Below are positions 43,810 to 52,965 of a DNA stretch of 64,000 nt, one piece after another. This DNA is from an uncultured bacterium (GTDB lineage: Bacteria; Krumholzibacteriota; Krumholzibacteriia; LZORAL124-64-63), in NCBI GenBank assembly GCA_937910695.1, contig CALEMW010000220.1, positions 1-64,000 on the forward strand. The letters are read 5' to 3'. The first letter of the stretch is position 1, and each line of letters starts with the position of its first letter. A program made the translations under genes and the position numbers. Under the pieces are notes generated by a model that searched no databases, was not told the origin of the DNA, and worked only from the letters and a program-made list of their open reading frames with translations.

Positions 43810-45224
43810 GACCGCTCCCATTCTCTCCTGTTCAGAACATCCGCAGCTAGGCGAACGGTTCTCGTTTCTTCCATATCCCTTACGCCCAGCCGCCACAAAA
43901 CGTCGGCCACCATGAAACAGGAGCCGGTGACCAGCACCTTATCCTCCGGAGCGGTGCGGTCGGCAAGATCGGTCAGCGCATCGTTGAGGTCGCGATGAAC
44001 GACTGCGCCATTCTCTCCCGCAAGTCCCCAACGGTCCATCAACGATTCCAAGTCGCCTGGGTTCCGTGATCTCGGCAGGGCGATCGGTGCGCAAACCACC
44101 GAGTCGACGTCGAGGAGCAGGGAACCGACTACGTCGCCGGGATCCTTGTCCGCCATACCGCCGAACAACACGTATCTGCGGCCGGAGCAGGGCCTCTCCA
44201 GGAAGGTCGTCACGACCCCGGCCAGAGCTTCGGCGTTGTGGGCCGTGTCGACGATCCAGTCTGGATTCGTCAGGACCGTCTGGAATCTACCCGGCAGGAA
44301 AAGACTCGCCAGCGACGCCGCTGGGTCCGGAGGCATGGGCGTCACACCCCGGGCGGCGAGGTCCTCGAGGGCCAGCAGGGCCAACGATGCATTGCGCTGC
44401 ATGGGCTCGGAGCTCAAAGAGGGCAAGCCTTGATAGACCTTCTTGCGCGTCGTCAGAGTCCATGTCTCGTTATCGTCAGCGCACCTGCTCAACTCGTCCA
44501 GAAAATACACCGGTGCATCGGCCGCAACTGCGGCGGCGAAGGCTTGGGACTTGAGTTCGCCGACGACGGAGGTGTAGAGAGGGACACCGGGCTTGAGCAG
44601 GCCCAATTTTTCCGCGGCGATGGCTTCAAGCGTGTCGCCGAGGATATGCTGATGATCGAGGGAGACTCCTGTCAAAAACACAGCTTCAGCGGGCAGAGCG
44701 TTGCTGGCGTCGAGACGTCCGCCCAGCCCTGCCTCGCAGCATAATATGTCGACCCCGGCGTCATTGGCGAGAGCCACCGAAGCAGCCGTCAAGGTCTCGA
44801 ACCAGCTTGCCTCGTGGCGCTCGACCAGAGGTTTCATCCGTTCCACCATCGCGTGGAAGGCATCGGGGTCAACGGAAACGTCATTGATGTACAATCGCTC
44901 GTAGACGTGAAGCAGATGGGGGCTCGTATAGCAGGCGACCTTCAGGCCGCAGTCCTGCAGCAGCCGCGCCAGGATGCGGGTCGTGCTCCCTTTGCCGTTG
45001 GTTCCCGCCACGACCAAGGTCTTCATGCCCTGTTCAGGGTGCCCCAGATCCTGGAGCAGACCGCGCACGCGTGACAGGCCGGGTCTGATCCCCATGCGGT
45101 TCAGGGCGAAAAGCCAGCGCGTCGTTTCGTGCTCCGCGATGAACGGGGGCCTGGCGTAGGTTTCGATGCCGGGCTCGCCGGGATACACAGGATCGTGCGG
45201 CACCCCGGGAGGCGTGTTCTTCAT
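43806..45224 (-). CDS. folC: Folylpolyglutamate/dihydrofolate synthase
   Basis: The 472-residue Mur-ligase-family enzyme adds glutamate to folates and may also make dihydrofolate. It has the P-loop VVAGTNGKGSTT near residue 70, EAGLGGRLDASN and the conserved VDTAHNAEALAG (DxAHN), with a C-terminal ligase domain. Length is normal to slightly long. It starts three bases after accD ends. The next gene overlaps by ATGA. Confidence 0.95.
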   Translation of the reverse strand: MKNTPPGVPHDPVYPGEPGIETYARPPFIAEHETTRWLFALNRMGIRPGLSRVRGLLQDLGHPEQGMKTLVVAGTNGKGSTTRILARLLQDCGLKVACYTSPHLLHVYERLYINDVSVDPDAFHAMVERMKPLVERHEASWFETLTAASVALANDAGVDILCCEAGLGGRLDASNALPAEAVFLTGVSLDHQHILGDTLEAIAAEKLGLLKPGVPLYTSVVGELKSQAFAAAVAADAPVYFLDELSRCADDNETWTLTTRKKVYQGLPSLSSEPMQRNASLALLALEDLAARGVTPMPPDPAASLASLFLPGRFQTVLTNPDWIVDTAHNAEALAGVVTTFLERPCSGRRYVLFGGMADKDPGDVVGSLLLDVDSVVCAPIALPRSRNPGDLESLMDRWGLAGENGAVVHRDLNDALTDLADRTAPEDKVLVTGSCFMVADVLWRLGVRDMEETRTVRLAADVLNRREWERS

Positions 45225-45227
45225 GAT

Positions 45228-46109
45228 CTACCCGCGGAAGGGCTGGCGTTCCGAGATGTCGCGACCGTCCACGAACCAATGCAGAACCTCGGCCAAACGG
45301 CTCTTTAGATCCTTGCGGTGGACGATCATGTCCAGCATACCGTGCTCGAGCAGAAACTCCGACGACTGAAAACCCTCGGGCAGTTCGCTGTTGATGGTCT
45401 GCTGGATCACGCGAGGGCCCGCGAATCCGATCAGAGCCCCCGGCTCGGCCATGATCACGTCGCCGAGCTGGGCGTAGCTTGCCGTCACACCGCCCGTGGT
45501 CGGATTGGTGATGATCGACACGAAGGGGACGGCCTCCTCGCGCAGACGGTTGAGCATGGCGCTGGTCTTGGCCATCTGCATGAGCGAGAGCAGAGACTCC
45601 TGCATTCGCGCCCCACCCGAACGCGAGAGGATGATGGCCGCCGTGCGTTCCTTCACGCAGTCCTGGAGCATGCGGGCCAGCTTCTCGCCCACCACAGAAC
45701 CCATGCTGCCGCCCATGAAATCGAAGTCCATGACTGCTAGCCCCACCGGCACGTGATCGATTTCACCCCGCCCCACGACTACAGCATCGTCGCGTCCGGT
45801 CTTCTTGAGGCTGGCTTTGATCCGGTCTTCGTAGCGTTTGGAGTCCTTGAAGCCCAGCGGATCGACAGACGTGATTCCCCGGTGGGTCTCATGCCACGAC
45901 CCCTCGTCAAGCAGCAGGTCGAGGTACTGATCGGTCGAGATGCGCAGATGGTGTTCGCAGCTGCTGCACACCCAAAGGCTGCGCGACAGTTCCCTGTGGT
46001 AGAGCACGTCGCCGCAGGAGGGGCATTTGCTCCAGAGGTTGTCAGGGATTTCTTTTTTCTGCGTGGTGATGGCCTGAATGCCCTTCTTGGCCTGAGTGAG
46101 CCAGGACAT
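45228..46109 (-). CDS. accD: Acetyl-CoA carboxylase carboxyltransferase beta subunit
   Basis: The 293-residue protein has the N-terminal zinc ribbon (CPSC at about 29-32 and CSSC at about 48-51) and the crotonase-like carboxyltransferase domain with VMDFDFMGGSMGSVVGEK, SRSGGARMQESLLSLMQM and NPTTGGVTASYA. It transfers carboxyl from carboxybiotin to acetyl-CoA together with AccA, for fatty-acid synthesis. accA was not seen here. GGGAGG precedes the ATG. The accD-folC order is common in bacteria. Confidence 0.97.
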   Translation of the reverse strand: MSWLTQAKKGIQAITTQKKEIPDNLWSKCPSCGDVLYHRELSRSLWVCSSCEHHLRISTDQYLDLLLDEGSWHETHRGITSVDPLGFKDSKRYEDRIKASLKKTGRDDAVVVGRGEIDHVPVGLAVMDFDFMGGSMGSVVGEKLARMLQDCVKERTAAIILSRSGGARMQESLLSLMQMAKTSAMLNRLREEAVPFVSIITNPTTGGVTASYAQLGDVIMAEPGALIGFAGPRVIQQTINSELPEGFQSSEFLLEHGMLDMIVHRKDLKSRLAEVLHWFVDGRDISERQPFRG

Positions 46110-46233
46110 GTCGACCTCCCCTGGGGCTTATGGTGATGAACTCGAGCTGCGTCATCAAAAACGGATCCTCACGATAGCCATTTCAGCTGAGTGAAACAAC
46201 CACTATCCCGCCTGGCCCATCGAGCCGATCCGG

Positions 46234-46692
46234 TCAGATCCGACACGAGAGAATCAGTGCGTCTTCCCCGTTGTCTGCATAATATCGGGGTCTCCGACCA
46301 ACCTCGAGCATCCCCCAGCGCTGGTAAAACGCAATGGCTGCAGCATTGGAAACACGGACCTCGAGGGTCGCCAAGACGCAACCTGACGCCCGAGCTTCAT
46401 CAAGGCCGGCTTCCAGCAACTGGGTTCCGAGACCCCCGCGGCGACCGGACGGGCTTACAGCGATGTTCACGATGTGATATTCATCGACCACGATCCAGGC
46501 CATCAGATATCCCTCGATCTCCCCGTTGCGGACTATCACCAGGGGTCGGCGACGATCATCCGTATCGAGTTCGGTGCGCAATGCGATCAGCGGCCAGGGA
46601 TCGTCGAAACTCAGCTGCTCGATCACGGCGATGCGAGTGATGTCGTCGGCGTGTCCCCGTCGGACTGTCACCTCTCCCGGCGAGAGCTTCAC
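46234..46692 (-). CDS. rimI: Ribosomal-protein-alanine N-acetyltransferase-like GNAT protein
   Basis: The 152-residue GNAT domain starts at GTG 46692, whose bases overlap the tsaB stop (GTGA); an upstream AGGAAG supports it. It has the N-terminal VRRGHADDITRIAVIEQLSF, acetyl-CoA loop SPSGRRGGLGTQLLEAGLDEAR and VRVSNAAAIAFYQRWGM, as in RimI proteins. The location next to tsaB and tsaE is the classic arrangement. RimI was named for acetylating ribosomal S18; in many bacteria the substrate is untested. Confidence 0.9.
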   Translation of the reverse strand: MKLSPGEVTVRRGHADDITRIAVIEQLSFDDPWPLIALRTELDTDDRRRPLVIVRNGEIEGYLMAWIVVDEYHIVNIAVSPSGRRGGLGTQLLEAGLDEARASGCVLATLEVRVSNAAAIAFYQRWGMLEVGRRPRYYADNGEDALILSCRI

Positions 46693-47489
46693 GATCCGCT
46701 CTTCCTCGGCATCCGATCCTCCATGGCCGCCAATCCCTCCCGTGCGTCGCCGGGAGTGAGGTCCAATCCACGTTTGACCTCGGCTTCGGACGCTCGTAGA
46801 TAGAGGGGGGTCAGAGCGAAGGGATCGATCGGCGTCAACATCGTCGACGGCGAACTCGCAGCCCAGGCCACGGCGGGAGCCGTGGCGGGGTGTGCGGCGG
46901 TCCAACTGCGCAGGACGGGGGCACCCTTGGCTTGAAGCTCGGGCCTCAGGTCTTCACCGTCTCCCAACAAAATCGGTGTGCCGCTGCCAGCGTAGCAAGG
47001 GGAGTCCGGGTCTCCGACCCGAGAAAGAATCGACTGCCACCACAGCTCGGCGGGAAGGCCTGACTGCTCCACAACCGCTTCGACCCAATCGCCACGACGC
47101 CTGAACAGCCCGGCGAAGATCTCGCCTCGCCGCGCATCGAGAGAGGGTACCGCCCATTCGCGGTCGGAATGCTCGCTGAACATGGCCGCCGCCATCGCCT
47201 CCAAAGTCGAGACGGCGTACAAGGGGACGTCCAGGGCATAAGCCAGAGCCTTGGACATTGCCACGCCGATGCGGACTCCCGTGAAGCTGCCGGGACCTCT
47301 GGTGACGGCCAGAGCCCCGACATCGCCGAGGCTCAGATTCTGCTCGGCCAGCATGGACTCCATGACCGGCAGCAGGGCGTCGGCATAGCTGCCCATGACG
47401 TTGTGGGGACGATACACCAACGGTTTGCCGTCGCGGGCGAGTGCAAACCTTCCCCAGGGCGTTGCGGTATCGAAGGCCAAGCAGAGCAC
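46689..47489 (-). CDS. tsaB: tRNA threonylcarbamoyladenosine biosynthesis protein TsaB
   Basis: The 266-residue ASKHA-fold protein starts at GTG 47489 with GGAG eight bases upstream. Signatures are LAFDTATPWGRFAL, ALAVTRGPGSFTGVRIGVAMSKALAYAL and the LDARRGEIFAG segment. TsaB forms a complex with TsaD and TsaE to make the t6A modification at A37 of ANN-decoding tRNAs. The tsaE gene lies two bases upstream and rimI overlaps downstream. tsaD is elsewhere. Confidence 0.95.
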   Translation of the reverse strand: MLCLAFDTATPWGRFALARDGKPLVYRPHNVMGSYADALLPVMESMLAEQNLSLGDVGALAVTRGPGSFTGVRIGVAMSKALAYALDVPLYAVSTLEAMAAAMFSEHSDREWAVPSLDARRGEIFAGLFRRRGDWVEAVVEQSGLPAELWWQSILSRVGDPDSPCYAGSGTPILLGDGEDLRPELQAKGAPVLRSWTAAHPATAPAVAWAASSPSTMLTPIDPFALTPLYLRASEAEVKRGLDLTPGDAREGLAAMEDRMPRKSGS

Positions 47490-47491
47490 GA

Positions 47492-47998
47492 TCAGATCTC
47501 CTCCATCATGGCAGCCCAGCTTTCAGGAACATCGGGCAATCCGCGCAGATGCCAGATTCGCTCGTCTTCACCCTCACCGTGGGATGCCATAAACTCTAGC
47601 CGCGGCCCCAGCCACGGCAGAAGCGGATCCGGCCACTCGACCAGAAGAACGGCTTCGGCGGCATCCGCATCGTCGAGCAGGGCTTCAATACCGATGTCCT
47701 GCAGATCATCCTGCTCGGTCAGACGATAAAGATCCAGGTGATGAACCGTCAACCTGCCCCGATAGGTGTTGACCAGGGTGAACGTCGGGGAATTCACTTC
47801 TGGATCGTCCACCTCCAGCCCCCGGCACACCCCTTGTACGAAGAGGGTTTTACCGGCGCCGAGCGGTCCCCAGAGCAGAACGATCTCTCCTCCCCGGAGC
47901 AGCTTGGAGACCCGTTCACCCAATCGAAAGGTCGCCTCGGGACCGTCGCTGAGACGGGATAGGGGGAAAAGTCCGGAATCGGGTAGCGGATGCTCCAC
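47492..47998 (-). CDS. tsaE: tRNA threonylcarbamoyladenosine biosynthesis ATPase TsaE
   Basis: The 168-residue P-loop protein starts at GTG 47998 with GGGAG upstream. It has Walker A LWGPLGAGKT near residue 43, the conserved SPTFTLVNTY and HHLDLYRL, and VLLVEWPD. It is the ATPase that drives the TsaB-TsaD complex. It lies ten bases after porX, linking the housekeeping modification genes with the PorX two-component genes on one transcript. Confidence 0.95.
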   Translation of the reverse strand: MEHPLPDSGLFPLSRLSDGPEATFRLGERVSKLLRGGEIVLLWGPLGAGKTLFVQGVCRGLEVDDPEVNSPTFTLVNTYRGRLTVHHLDLYRLTEQDDLQDIGIEALLDDADAAEAVLLVEWPDPLLPWLGPRLEFMASHGEGEDERIWHLRGLPDVPESWAAMMEEI

Positions 47999-48008
47999 GT
48001 CTGACTCC

Positions 48009-49562
48009 CTAGCGAGGCCGCATCACGACGAACGGCACGATCATCTCCTCGAGACTGATCCCGCCGTGCTGGAAGCTGTCCCGATACAGCCGTTCGTATT
48101 CATGGAAGTTGGTCGGATAGACCAAGTAGTAGTCCTCGGTTGTGATGGCGTAATTCTCGATGGCCGACTGACGCGGCAGCATGTAGTCCTCGGGATCCTT
48201 CATGAGGAAGACCTGCTTCTCGTCCACGCCCAAATTGTCGCCGTACTTATAGCGCACGTTGGTGCTGGTCTCGCGATTGGCCCGTACCGTGGTGGCGCGA
48301 TTACAGTATACCGAGCCGTGGTCGGTCGTCAGGATCACGGTGCAGTCGCGCCGAGCCAGGGTTTTGAGAACGTCGTAGAGGGTGGAGTGCTCGAACCAGC
48401 TGCGCATGAGCGAGCGGAAGGCAGGTACGTCGGGAGCCAACTCCTTGAGGATTGTCGACTGCGAACGTCCGTGGGCCATGATGTCCAGGAAATTGTAGAC
48501 GGCGGCCACCAGCTTCACACCGTCGAGGCTGCCCACCTGTTTTGAGAGGTCGTCGGTGTCGCGGGCGTCGAACACCTTGAAGTATCTGTAGCTTTCAGCC
48601 GCAGAGGAACCCATCCGCTTGAGCTGTTCGCCCAGGAGTTCCGCTTCGTGGGCGTTCTTGGAATGCTGCTGTCGACTCGAACCGCGCCACCAATCGGGGT
48701 AGCGGGAGGCGATCTCCCGTGGATAGAGTCCGCTGAACAGGGCATTGCGTGCGAACGGAGTGGCAGAAGGCAGGATCGACCAGTAGTGCTTCCGCTCGAG
48801 GTGGTAATATGGCTCGAGGAGAGACTCCACGAAACGGAATTGGTCGAGCCGCATGCAGTCGATGACGATCCACACGACCTGGGGTGCATTGTCGAGTTCC
48901 GGTGCGACCCATGTCTTGAACAGGTCGGGACTGAGCAACGGCGAGTCATCGGAGCCGTTGACCCACCCGGCATACTTGTCGCGAACGAAGCGGATGAAGT
49001 TGCGGTTGGCCTCGGCGAGCATCTCCTGATGTGTGGCAAGCAGTCCGTGATCGCCGTCGGCGAAGAGATCGAGCTCCCACTGCACGAGATCGTTGTAGAG
49101 GTTCGTCCACTCGTCCGGCGTATCCGCGCGACCGATGCGATCCTGCAGCCCCATGAAGCCCTGGGTGAAGTCCCGGCTCAGCTGCTCCCCCCGGATGCGT
49201 CGTCCTTCGAGAAGACGTTTCAAGGCCGATACGATCTGCAGGGGCGACACCGGCTTGACGAGGTAGTCGTCGATGCGCTTGCCGATGGCGCGGTTCATCA
49301 GGTCCTCTTCCTCACTCTTGGTGATCATGATCACCGGCACCGATTCCCTGACTTTCTTCAGCTCGGCGAGGGTCTCGAGTCCGCTCATCCCTGGCATCAT
49401 CTCATCGAGAAGGATGGCATCGTAAGGTTGCATCCTGAGCTTCTCGACGGCGTCCTGACCGTTGGACACTCCGTCCACATCGTACCCTTTGCCGCTTAGA
49501 TAGACGAGATGGGACTTCAACTCTTCGATTTGATCGTCAACCCATAGAATCTTGAAGGCCAC
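48009..49562 (-). CDS. porX: PorX-like response regulator with PglZ phosphatase domain
   Basis: The 517-residue protein has a CheY-like receiver (residues about 4-120: DD at 9-10, phospho-acceptor Asp53 in LLDEMMPGMSG, Lys103-region YLVKPV), a helical linker, and a PglZ/alkaline-phosphatase-like domain (about 200-517) with VIDCMRLDQF, LPSATPFARN and TTDHGSVYC for zinc. This is the architecture of PorX, which controls the type IX secretion genes in Bacteroidota. The start is GTG 49562 with AGGAG seven bases upstream, overlapping the kinase gene by 26 bases. The kinase encoded just before it is its likely phosphodonor. Confidence 0.93.
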   Translation of the reverse strand: MAFKILWVDDQIEELKSHLVYLSGKGYDVDGVSNGQDAVEKLRMQPYDAILLDEMMPGMSGLETLAELKKVRESVPVIMITKSEEEDLMNRAIGKRIDDYLVKPVSPLQIVSALKRLLEGRRIRGEQLSRDFTQGFMGLQDRIGRADTPDEWTNLYNDLVQWELDLFADGDHGLLATHQEMLAEANRNFIRFVRDKYAGWVNGSDDSPLLSPDLFKTWVAPELDNAPQVVWIVIDCMRLDQFRFVESLLEPYYHLERKHYWSILPSATPFARNALFSGLYPREIASRYPDWWRGSSRQQHSKNAHEAELLGEQLKRMGSSAAESYRYFKVFDARDTDDLSKQVGSLDGVKLVAAVYNFLDIMAHGRSQSTILKELAPDVPAFRSLMRSWFEHSTLYDVLKTLARRDCTVILTTDHGSVYCNRATTVRANRETSTNVRYKYGDNLGVDEKQVFLMKDPEDYMLPRQSAIENYAITTEDYYLVYPTNFHEYERLYRDSFQHGGISLEEMIVPFVVMRPR

Positions 49563-50805
49563 GTGCGGGCTCCTCTCCTGGAATCGTGATCTGGAATGTG
49601 GTGCCTTGGGAGCCGGTGTCCTCTACGAAGATACGACCGCCGTGATACTGCGCCACAATGCGCCGCACGAGAGCGAGGCCCATGCCCCACCCCCGTGCCT
49701 TGGTAGTGAACCCTGCTTCGAAGATCCGGTTCCTCCGGTTGGGCGCTATTCCGCTTCCTGTGTCGCGGACTCGGATGCGGACCGTGCCTCCGGGGCCGTC
49801 GTCGAGGTGGATGTCGATGCGTCCGCTCCGCCCCTTCAGCGCATCGATCCCATTCTTGATCAGGTTCTCGAGCACCCATTCCATCAGATCGCGGTTGAAC
49901 CGGCAGGTGAGCGTCGCCTCATCGACGAACGCGAGCTCCACTTTGCCGCCGAGATGCGGCAGCCGGCGTTCGAAGTACGCAACGCTCGCAGCGATGGTCC
50001 CCGCCAGATCCGTGTCCTGGAGCTGGGGCAACGACCCGATCTGACTGAAGCGTTCGGACACCTTGCCCAGTCTCTGGATGTCCCGGGAGAGTTCCGTGAT
50101 GAGTTCATCGTCGCCGTAACGGTCGCGCAGGATCTCGACCCAGCCCAGAATCGAGGTGATAGGCGTGCCCAGCTGGTGGGCGGTCTCCTTGGCCATGCCT
50201 GCGAACAGTCGCTGCTCCTCACCGTCCCGCTTGACGCTGAGGGCCCAGGCGATGGAAAGGAAGAACACGGTGAGCAGCGCGAGCTCAGCCCAGGGCATCC
50301 AGCGGATCTGCCGTCCGATGGCGGAACGTCCGTAATGCAACGTCAAAAAACGCTGGCCGCTGGTTGGGCTGGTGATGGCGAACGGCTCGTTGATGGCGTC
50401 GTATTCCTGGATCAGTTCAAGGATACGATCGATCTCGGGCGAATTGCCGCCTTCGGGATCGACGCCCAGGAGCGTGAGCTTCTGTTCCGGCATCGGAATG
50501 CCAACAACCGGACCGTTCCAGAGCATCGGCCGTCCCATGTTGTCGGTGACGATGAAGGGGACTTCGAGGCGACGCGTGCGCTCCATCACGTCCTGGAGAC
50601 CGCCGCGTTCGTTCTGGCCGAGGTGCAAACTGGCGAAATGAGAGAGCAGCCAGGTGCTCAGCCGTGACTGTTCTTCGACACGATCGGCCACGCGGAAGGT
50701 CATCAGACCGACGACGAAGACGATGACGGCCGTTCCGCTCAGAACGAAGGCCCCGAAGACCTGTCGCTTGCGAACGATGTTGAGCGCCCTGGGCCACCAG
50801 GTCAC
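49537..50805 (-). CDS. Membrane histidine kinase paired with PorX
   Basis: The 422-residue protein starts at GTG 50805, five bases after AGGAGG that overlaps the serS stop. It has a transmembrane helix at about 14-36, a periplasmic domain of about 120 residues, a second helix near 165-185, HisKA with the His in ETAHQLGTPITSILGW, and HATPase_c with NLIKNGIDAL and DTGSGIAPNRR. The HQLGTP variant of the H-box is one I associate with Bacteroidota kinases. The gene overlap of 26 bases with porX suggests they are a functional pair, whereas PorY is unlinked to porX in Porphyromonas gingivalis. Confidence 0.92.
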   Translation of the reverse strand: MTWWPRALNIVRKRQVFGAFVLSGTAVIVFVVGLMTFRVADRVEEQSRLSTWLLSHFASLHLGQNERGGLQDVMERTRRLEVPFIVTDNMGRPMLWNGPVVGIPMPEQKLTLLGVDPEGGNSPEIDRILELIQEYDAINEPFAITSPTSGQRFLTLHYGRSAIGRQIRWMPWAELALLTVFFLSIAWALSVKRDGEEQRLFAGMAKETAHQLGTPITSILGWVEILRDRYGDDELITELSRDIQRLGKVSERFSQIGSLPQLQDTDLAGTIAASVAYFERRLPHLGGKVELAFVDEATLTCRFNRDLMEWVLENLIKNGIDALKGRSGRIDIHLDDGPGGTVRIRVRDTGSGIAPNRRNRIFEAGFTTKARGWGMGLALVRRIVAQYHGGRIFVEDTGSQGTTFQITIPGEEPARGLQDSMG

Positions 50806-50814
50806 GGCCACCTC

Positions 50815-52074
50815 CTAGCCGATGAACTCGGCACCGTCCATGTAGGGCTGCAGGGCCAGTGGAATACGGATCCTGCCGTCGGGCGTCTGCCCGTTTTCCA
50901 TGATCGCCACGATCACACGCGGCAGAGCCAGCCCCGAACCGTTCAGCGTATGCACGAAACCCTTGTCGTCGCCGCCCCGGTAACGGATTCCGGCTCGCCG
51001 GGCCTGAAAATCCTCGAAGTTGCTGCACGACGAGACTTCGAGCCACTGCTGTACGCCCGGCGACCAGACTTCGAGGTCGTAGCACTTGGCTGCGGCGAAG
51101 CTCAGGTCACCCGAAGCAAGGGACAGGACTCGGTATGGGAGTTCGAGGCGCCGCAGGATCTCCTCAGCGTCGCCTGTGAGGCTTTCGAGGGTTTCATAAG
51201 AGACATCCGGCGCCGTGAACTGCACCATCTCCACCTTGTGGAACTGGTGAACACGAAGCAGACCTCGTGTGTCCTTGCCTGCGGCGCCGGCCTCGCGTCG
51301 GAAGCACGGCGAGAAAGCCACGTATTTTACGGGCAGGAGTTCGAGGTTCAACGTCGACTGGCGATGGATATTGGTGACCGAGACCTCGGCGGTGGGAATC
51401 AGGTAGAGGTCGTCCACGGCACAGTGATACATGTCGTCGGCCATCTTGGGCAACTGACCGGTCCCGGTCATCGCCTCGGCGTTCACCAAATAGGGGACGT
51501 TGACTTCCTCATAACCCTGCTCCAGATGCACGTCGATCATGAAATTGATCAACGCCCGTTCCAGTCGGGCGCCCTGCCCCTTCAGCAACGTGAATCCGGA
51601 ACCGCTCATTCCCGAGGCGGCATCGAGATCGATGATCCCCAGCGCGGCGCCGATGTCCCAGTGAGGCTGGCACGGGAAATCCGGTTCGAGGGGCTCGCCC
51701 CAGGTGCGGACGATGACGTTGTCCTCCTCGCCCCCGATCGGCACGGAAGAATGGGGAACGTTGGGAATACGCAGGTAAAGAGCCTCGACCTCGGCTTCGG
51801 CTTCGACGGCCCCCGCCTTCAGTTCCTTGATATGAGCCGAGACGACCTTCATGTCTTCGATGGCGACTGCTGTGTCCTCGCCTGCCTTGCGGGCTTCGGC
51901 GATAGATTTGTTGGCTCTGTTCGCCTCGGCCTGGAGAGTTTCGACTTCCTGGAGCGCTGCCCGGCGGGCTTCGTCCTTTTCGTAATAGGCGTCGACATCG
52001 ACACTCTCACGCTTGGCAGCGACAGCGGCGGTCACCGTCTTCCTGTTTTCGCGCAGAAACTTACGATCCAGCAC
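50815..52074 (-). CDS. serS: Serine-tRNA ligase
   Basis: The 419-residue class II synthetase starts at GTG 52074 with AGGAGG eight bases upstream; the longer upstream frame would reach into the pyrF promoter region and is unlikely. An N-terminal coiled-coil arm (about residues 30-110) binds tRNA-Ser. Motif 2 FRREAGAAGKDTRGLLRVHQ and motif 3 NGSGLALPRVIVAIMEN are clear. The enzyme charges tRNA-Ser and, if present, tRNA-Sec, which matters given the two UGA genes in this window. It heads the long minus-strand block. Confidence 0.97.
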   Translation of the reverse strand: MLDRKFLRENRKTVTAAVAAKRESVDVDAYYEKDEARRAALQEVETLQAEANRANKSIAEARKAGEDTAVAIEDMKVVSAHIKELKAGAVEAEAEVEALYLRIPNVPHSSVPIGGEEDNVIVRTWGEPLEPDFPCQPHWDIGAALGIIDLDAASGMSGSGFTLLKGQGARLERALINFMIDVHLEQGYEEVNVPYLVNAEAMTGTGQLPKMADDMYHCAVDDLYLIPTAEVSVTNIHRQSTLNLELLPVKYVAFSPCFRREAGAAGKDTRGLLRVHQFHKVEMVQFTAPDVSYETLESLTGDAEEILRRLELPYRVLSLASGDLSFAAAKCYDLEVWSPGVQQWLEVSSCSNFEDFQARRAGIRYRGGDDKGFVHTLNGSGLALPRVIVAIMENGQTPDGRIRIPLALQPYMDGAEFIG

Positions 52075-52137
52075 AGGGTTGCCCTCCTCAAAGGTGCCCA
52101 GTCCGTCCTTGCATTCGCTTGGGTCGATTGCTAGAAG

Positions 52138-52166
52138 GGTATAGACTATCGCTCCAGGGGCGACAA
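52138..52166 (-). promoter_or_regulatory. Promoter candidate of serS
   Basis: TTGTCG (52166-52161), 17-base spacer, TATACC (52143-52138) on the minus strand. The start would lie near 52131. It sits in the divergent serS-pyrF region. Confidence 0.4.
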
Positions 52167-52209
52167 GGCAAATCGCCCCATACAGCCTTCCCTGACAGGA
52201 TCGAGGACG

Positions 52210-52965
52210 ATGAACCGCGCTACCCTTCTCGCGCAACTCCGCGAGACTCCCATCGCCAGGCGGATCATAACCGCCCTGGACGTTCCCGACATCGCCGCGG
52301 CCGAGGTTCTCAACGGCCGCCTCGGCCCCCAGGCCCGCTGGGTCAAGGTGGGTATGGAGCTGTTCACAGCCGCCGGTCCCCGCGTGGTCGACGATCTGCA
52401 CGAAGCCGGCCGGGAGATTTTTCTAGACCTCAAGTACATGGACATCCCGAACACAGTCGCCGGCGCCGTGCGTTCTGCCTGCGCCCTCGACATCGGCATG
52501 CTCACTCTTCATGCTTCAGGGGGCCGGCGCATGCTCGAGGCCGCCGTAGACGCCGCTCAGGCCTCTCCCGCTCACGGTGGTCGACGACCCGCCCTGCTGG
52601 CCGTCACCGTTTTGACGAGCTTTACCCTTGCCGAACTCGACGAGGTGGCTCCCGGCGGCGGCGCCATGTCTGAGCGCATCGTCCGTATGGCGCGCACAGC
52701 CTGGGAGAGCGGCTGCGACGGCATCGTCTGCTCACCCGCCGACCTGTCCGCCGTGAGGGCAGAACTGGGTGCTGAGATCCTCGCTGTCACACCAGGCGTT
52801 CGACCCGCCTCAACATCAGGCGGCGACGACCAACGCCGCGTGGCCACACCAGCTGAAGCCATGGCCGACGGCGCCGACTTCCTCGTCGTAGGCCGTCCGG
52901 TGACTCAGGCCGCCAACCCGACCGCCGCCCTGGCGGGCATCGTCAAGGAGCTGAACCAGCAATGA
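52210..52965 (+). CDS. pyrF: Orotidine-5'-phosphate decarboxylase
   Basis: The 251-residue TIM-barrel enzyme converts OMP to UMP. It has ITALDVPDIAAAE at the N-terminus, WVKVGMELFTAAGP, the catalytic DLKYMDIPNTVAGAV (Asp-x-Lys-x-x-Asp) and the phosphate loop TPGVRPASTSGGDDQRR (the group I form). It overlaps pyrE by four bases (ATGA). It diverges from serS. UMP synthesis is completed by the product of the next gene. Confidence 0.96.
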   Translation: MNRATLLAQLRETPIARRIITALDVPDIAAAEVLNGRLGPQARWVKVGMELFTAAGPRVVDDLHEAGREIFLDLKYMDIPNTVAGAVRSACALDIGMLTLHASGGRRMLEAAVDAAQASPAHGGRRPALLAVTVLTSFTLAELDEVAPGGGAMSERIVRMARTAWESGCDGIVCSPADLSAVRAELGAEILAVTPGVRPASTSGGDDQRRVATPAEAMADGADFLVVGRPVTQAANPTAALAGIVKELNQQ

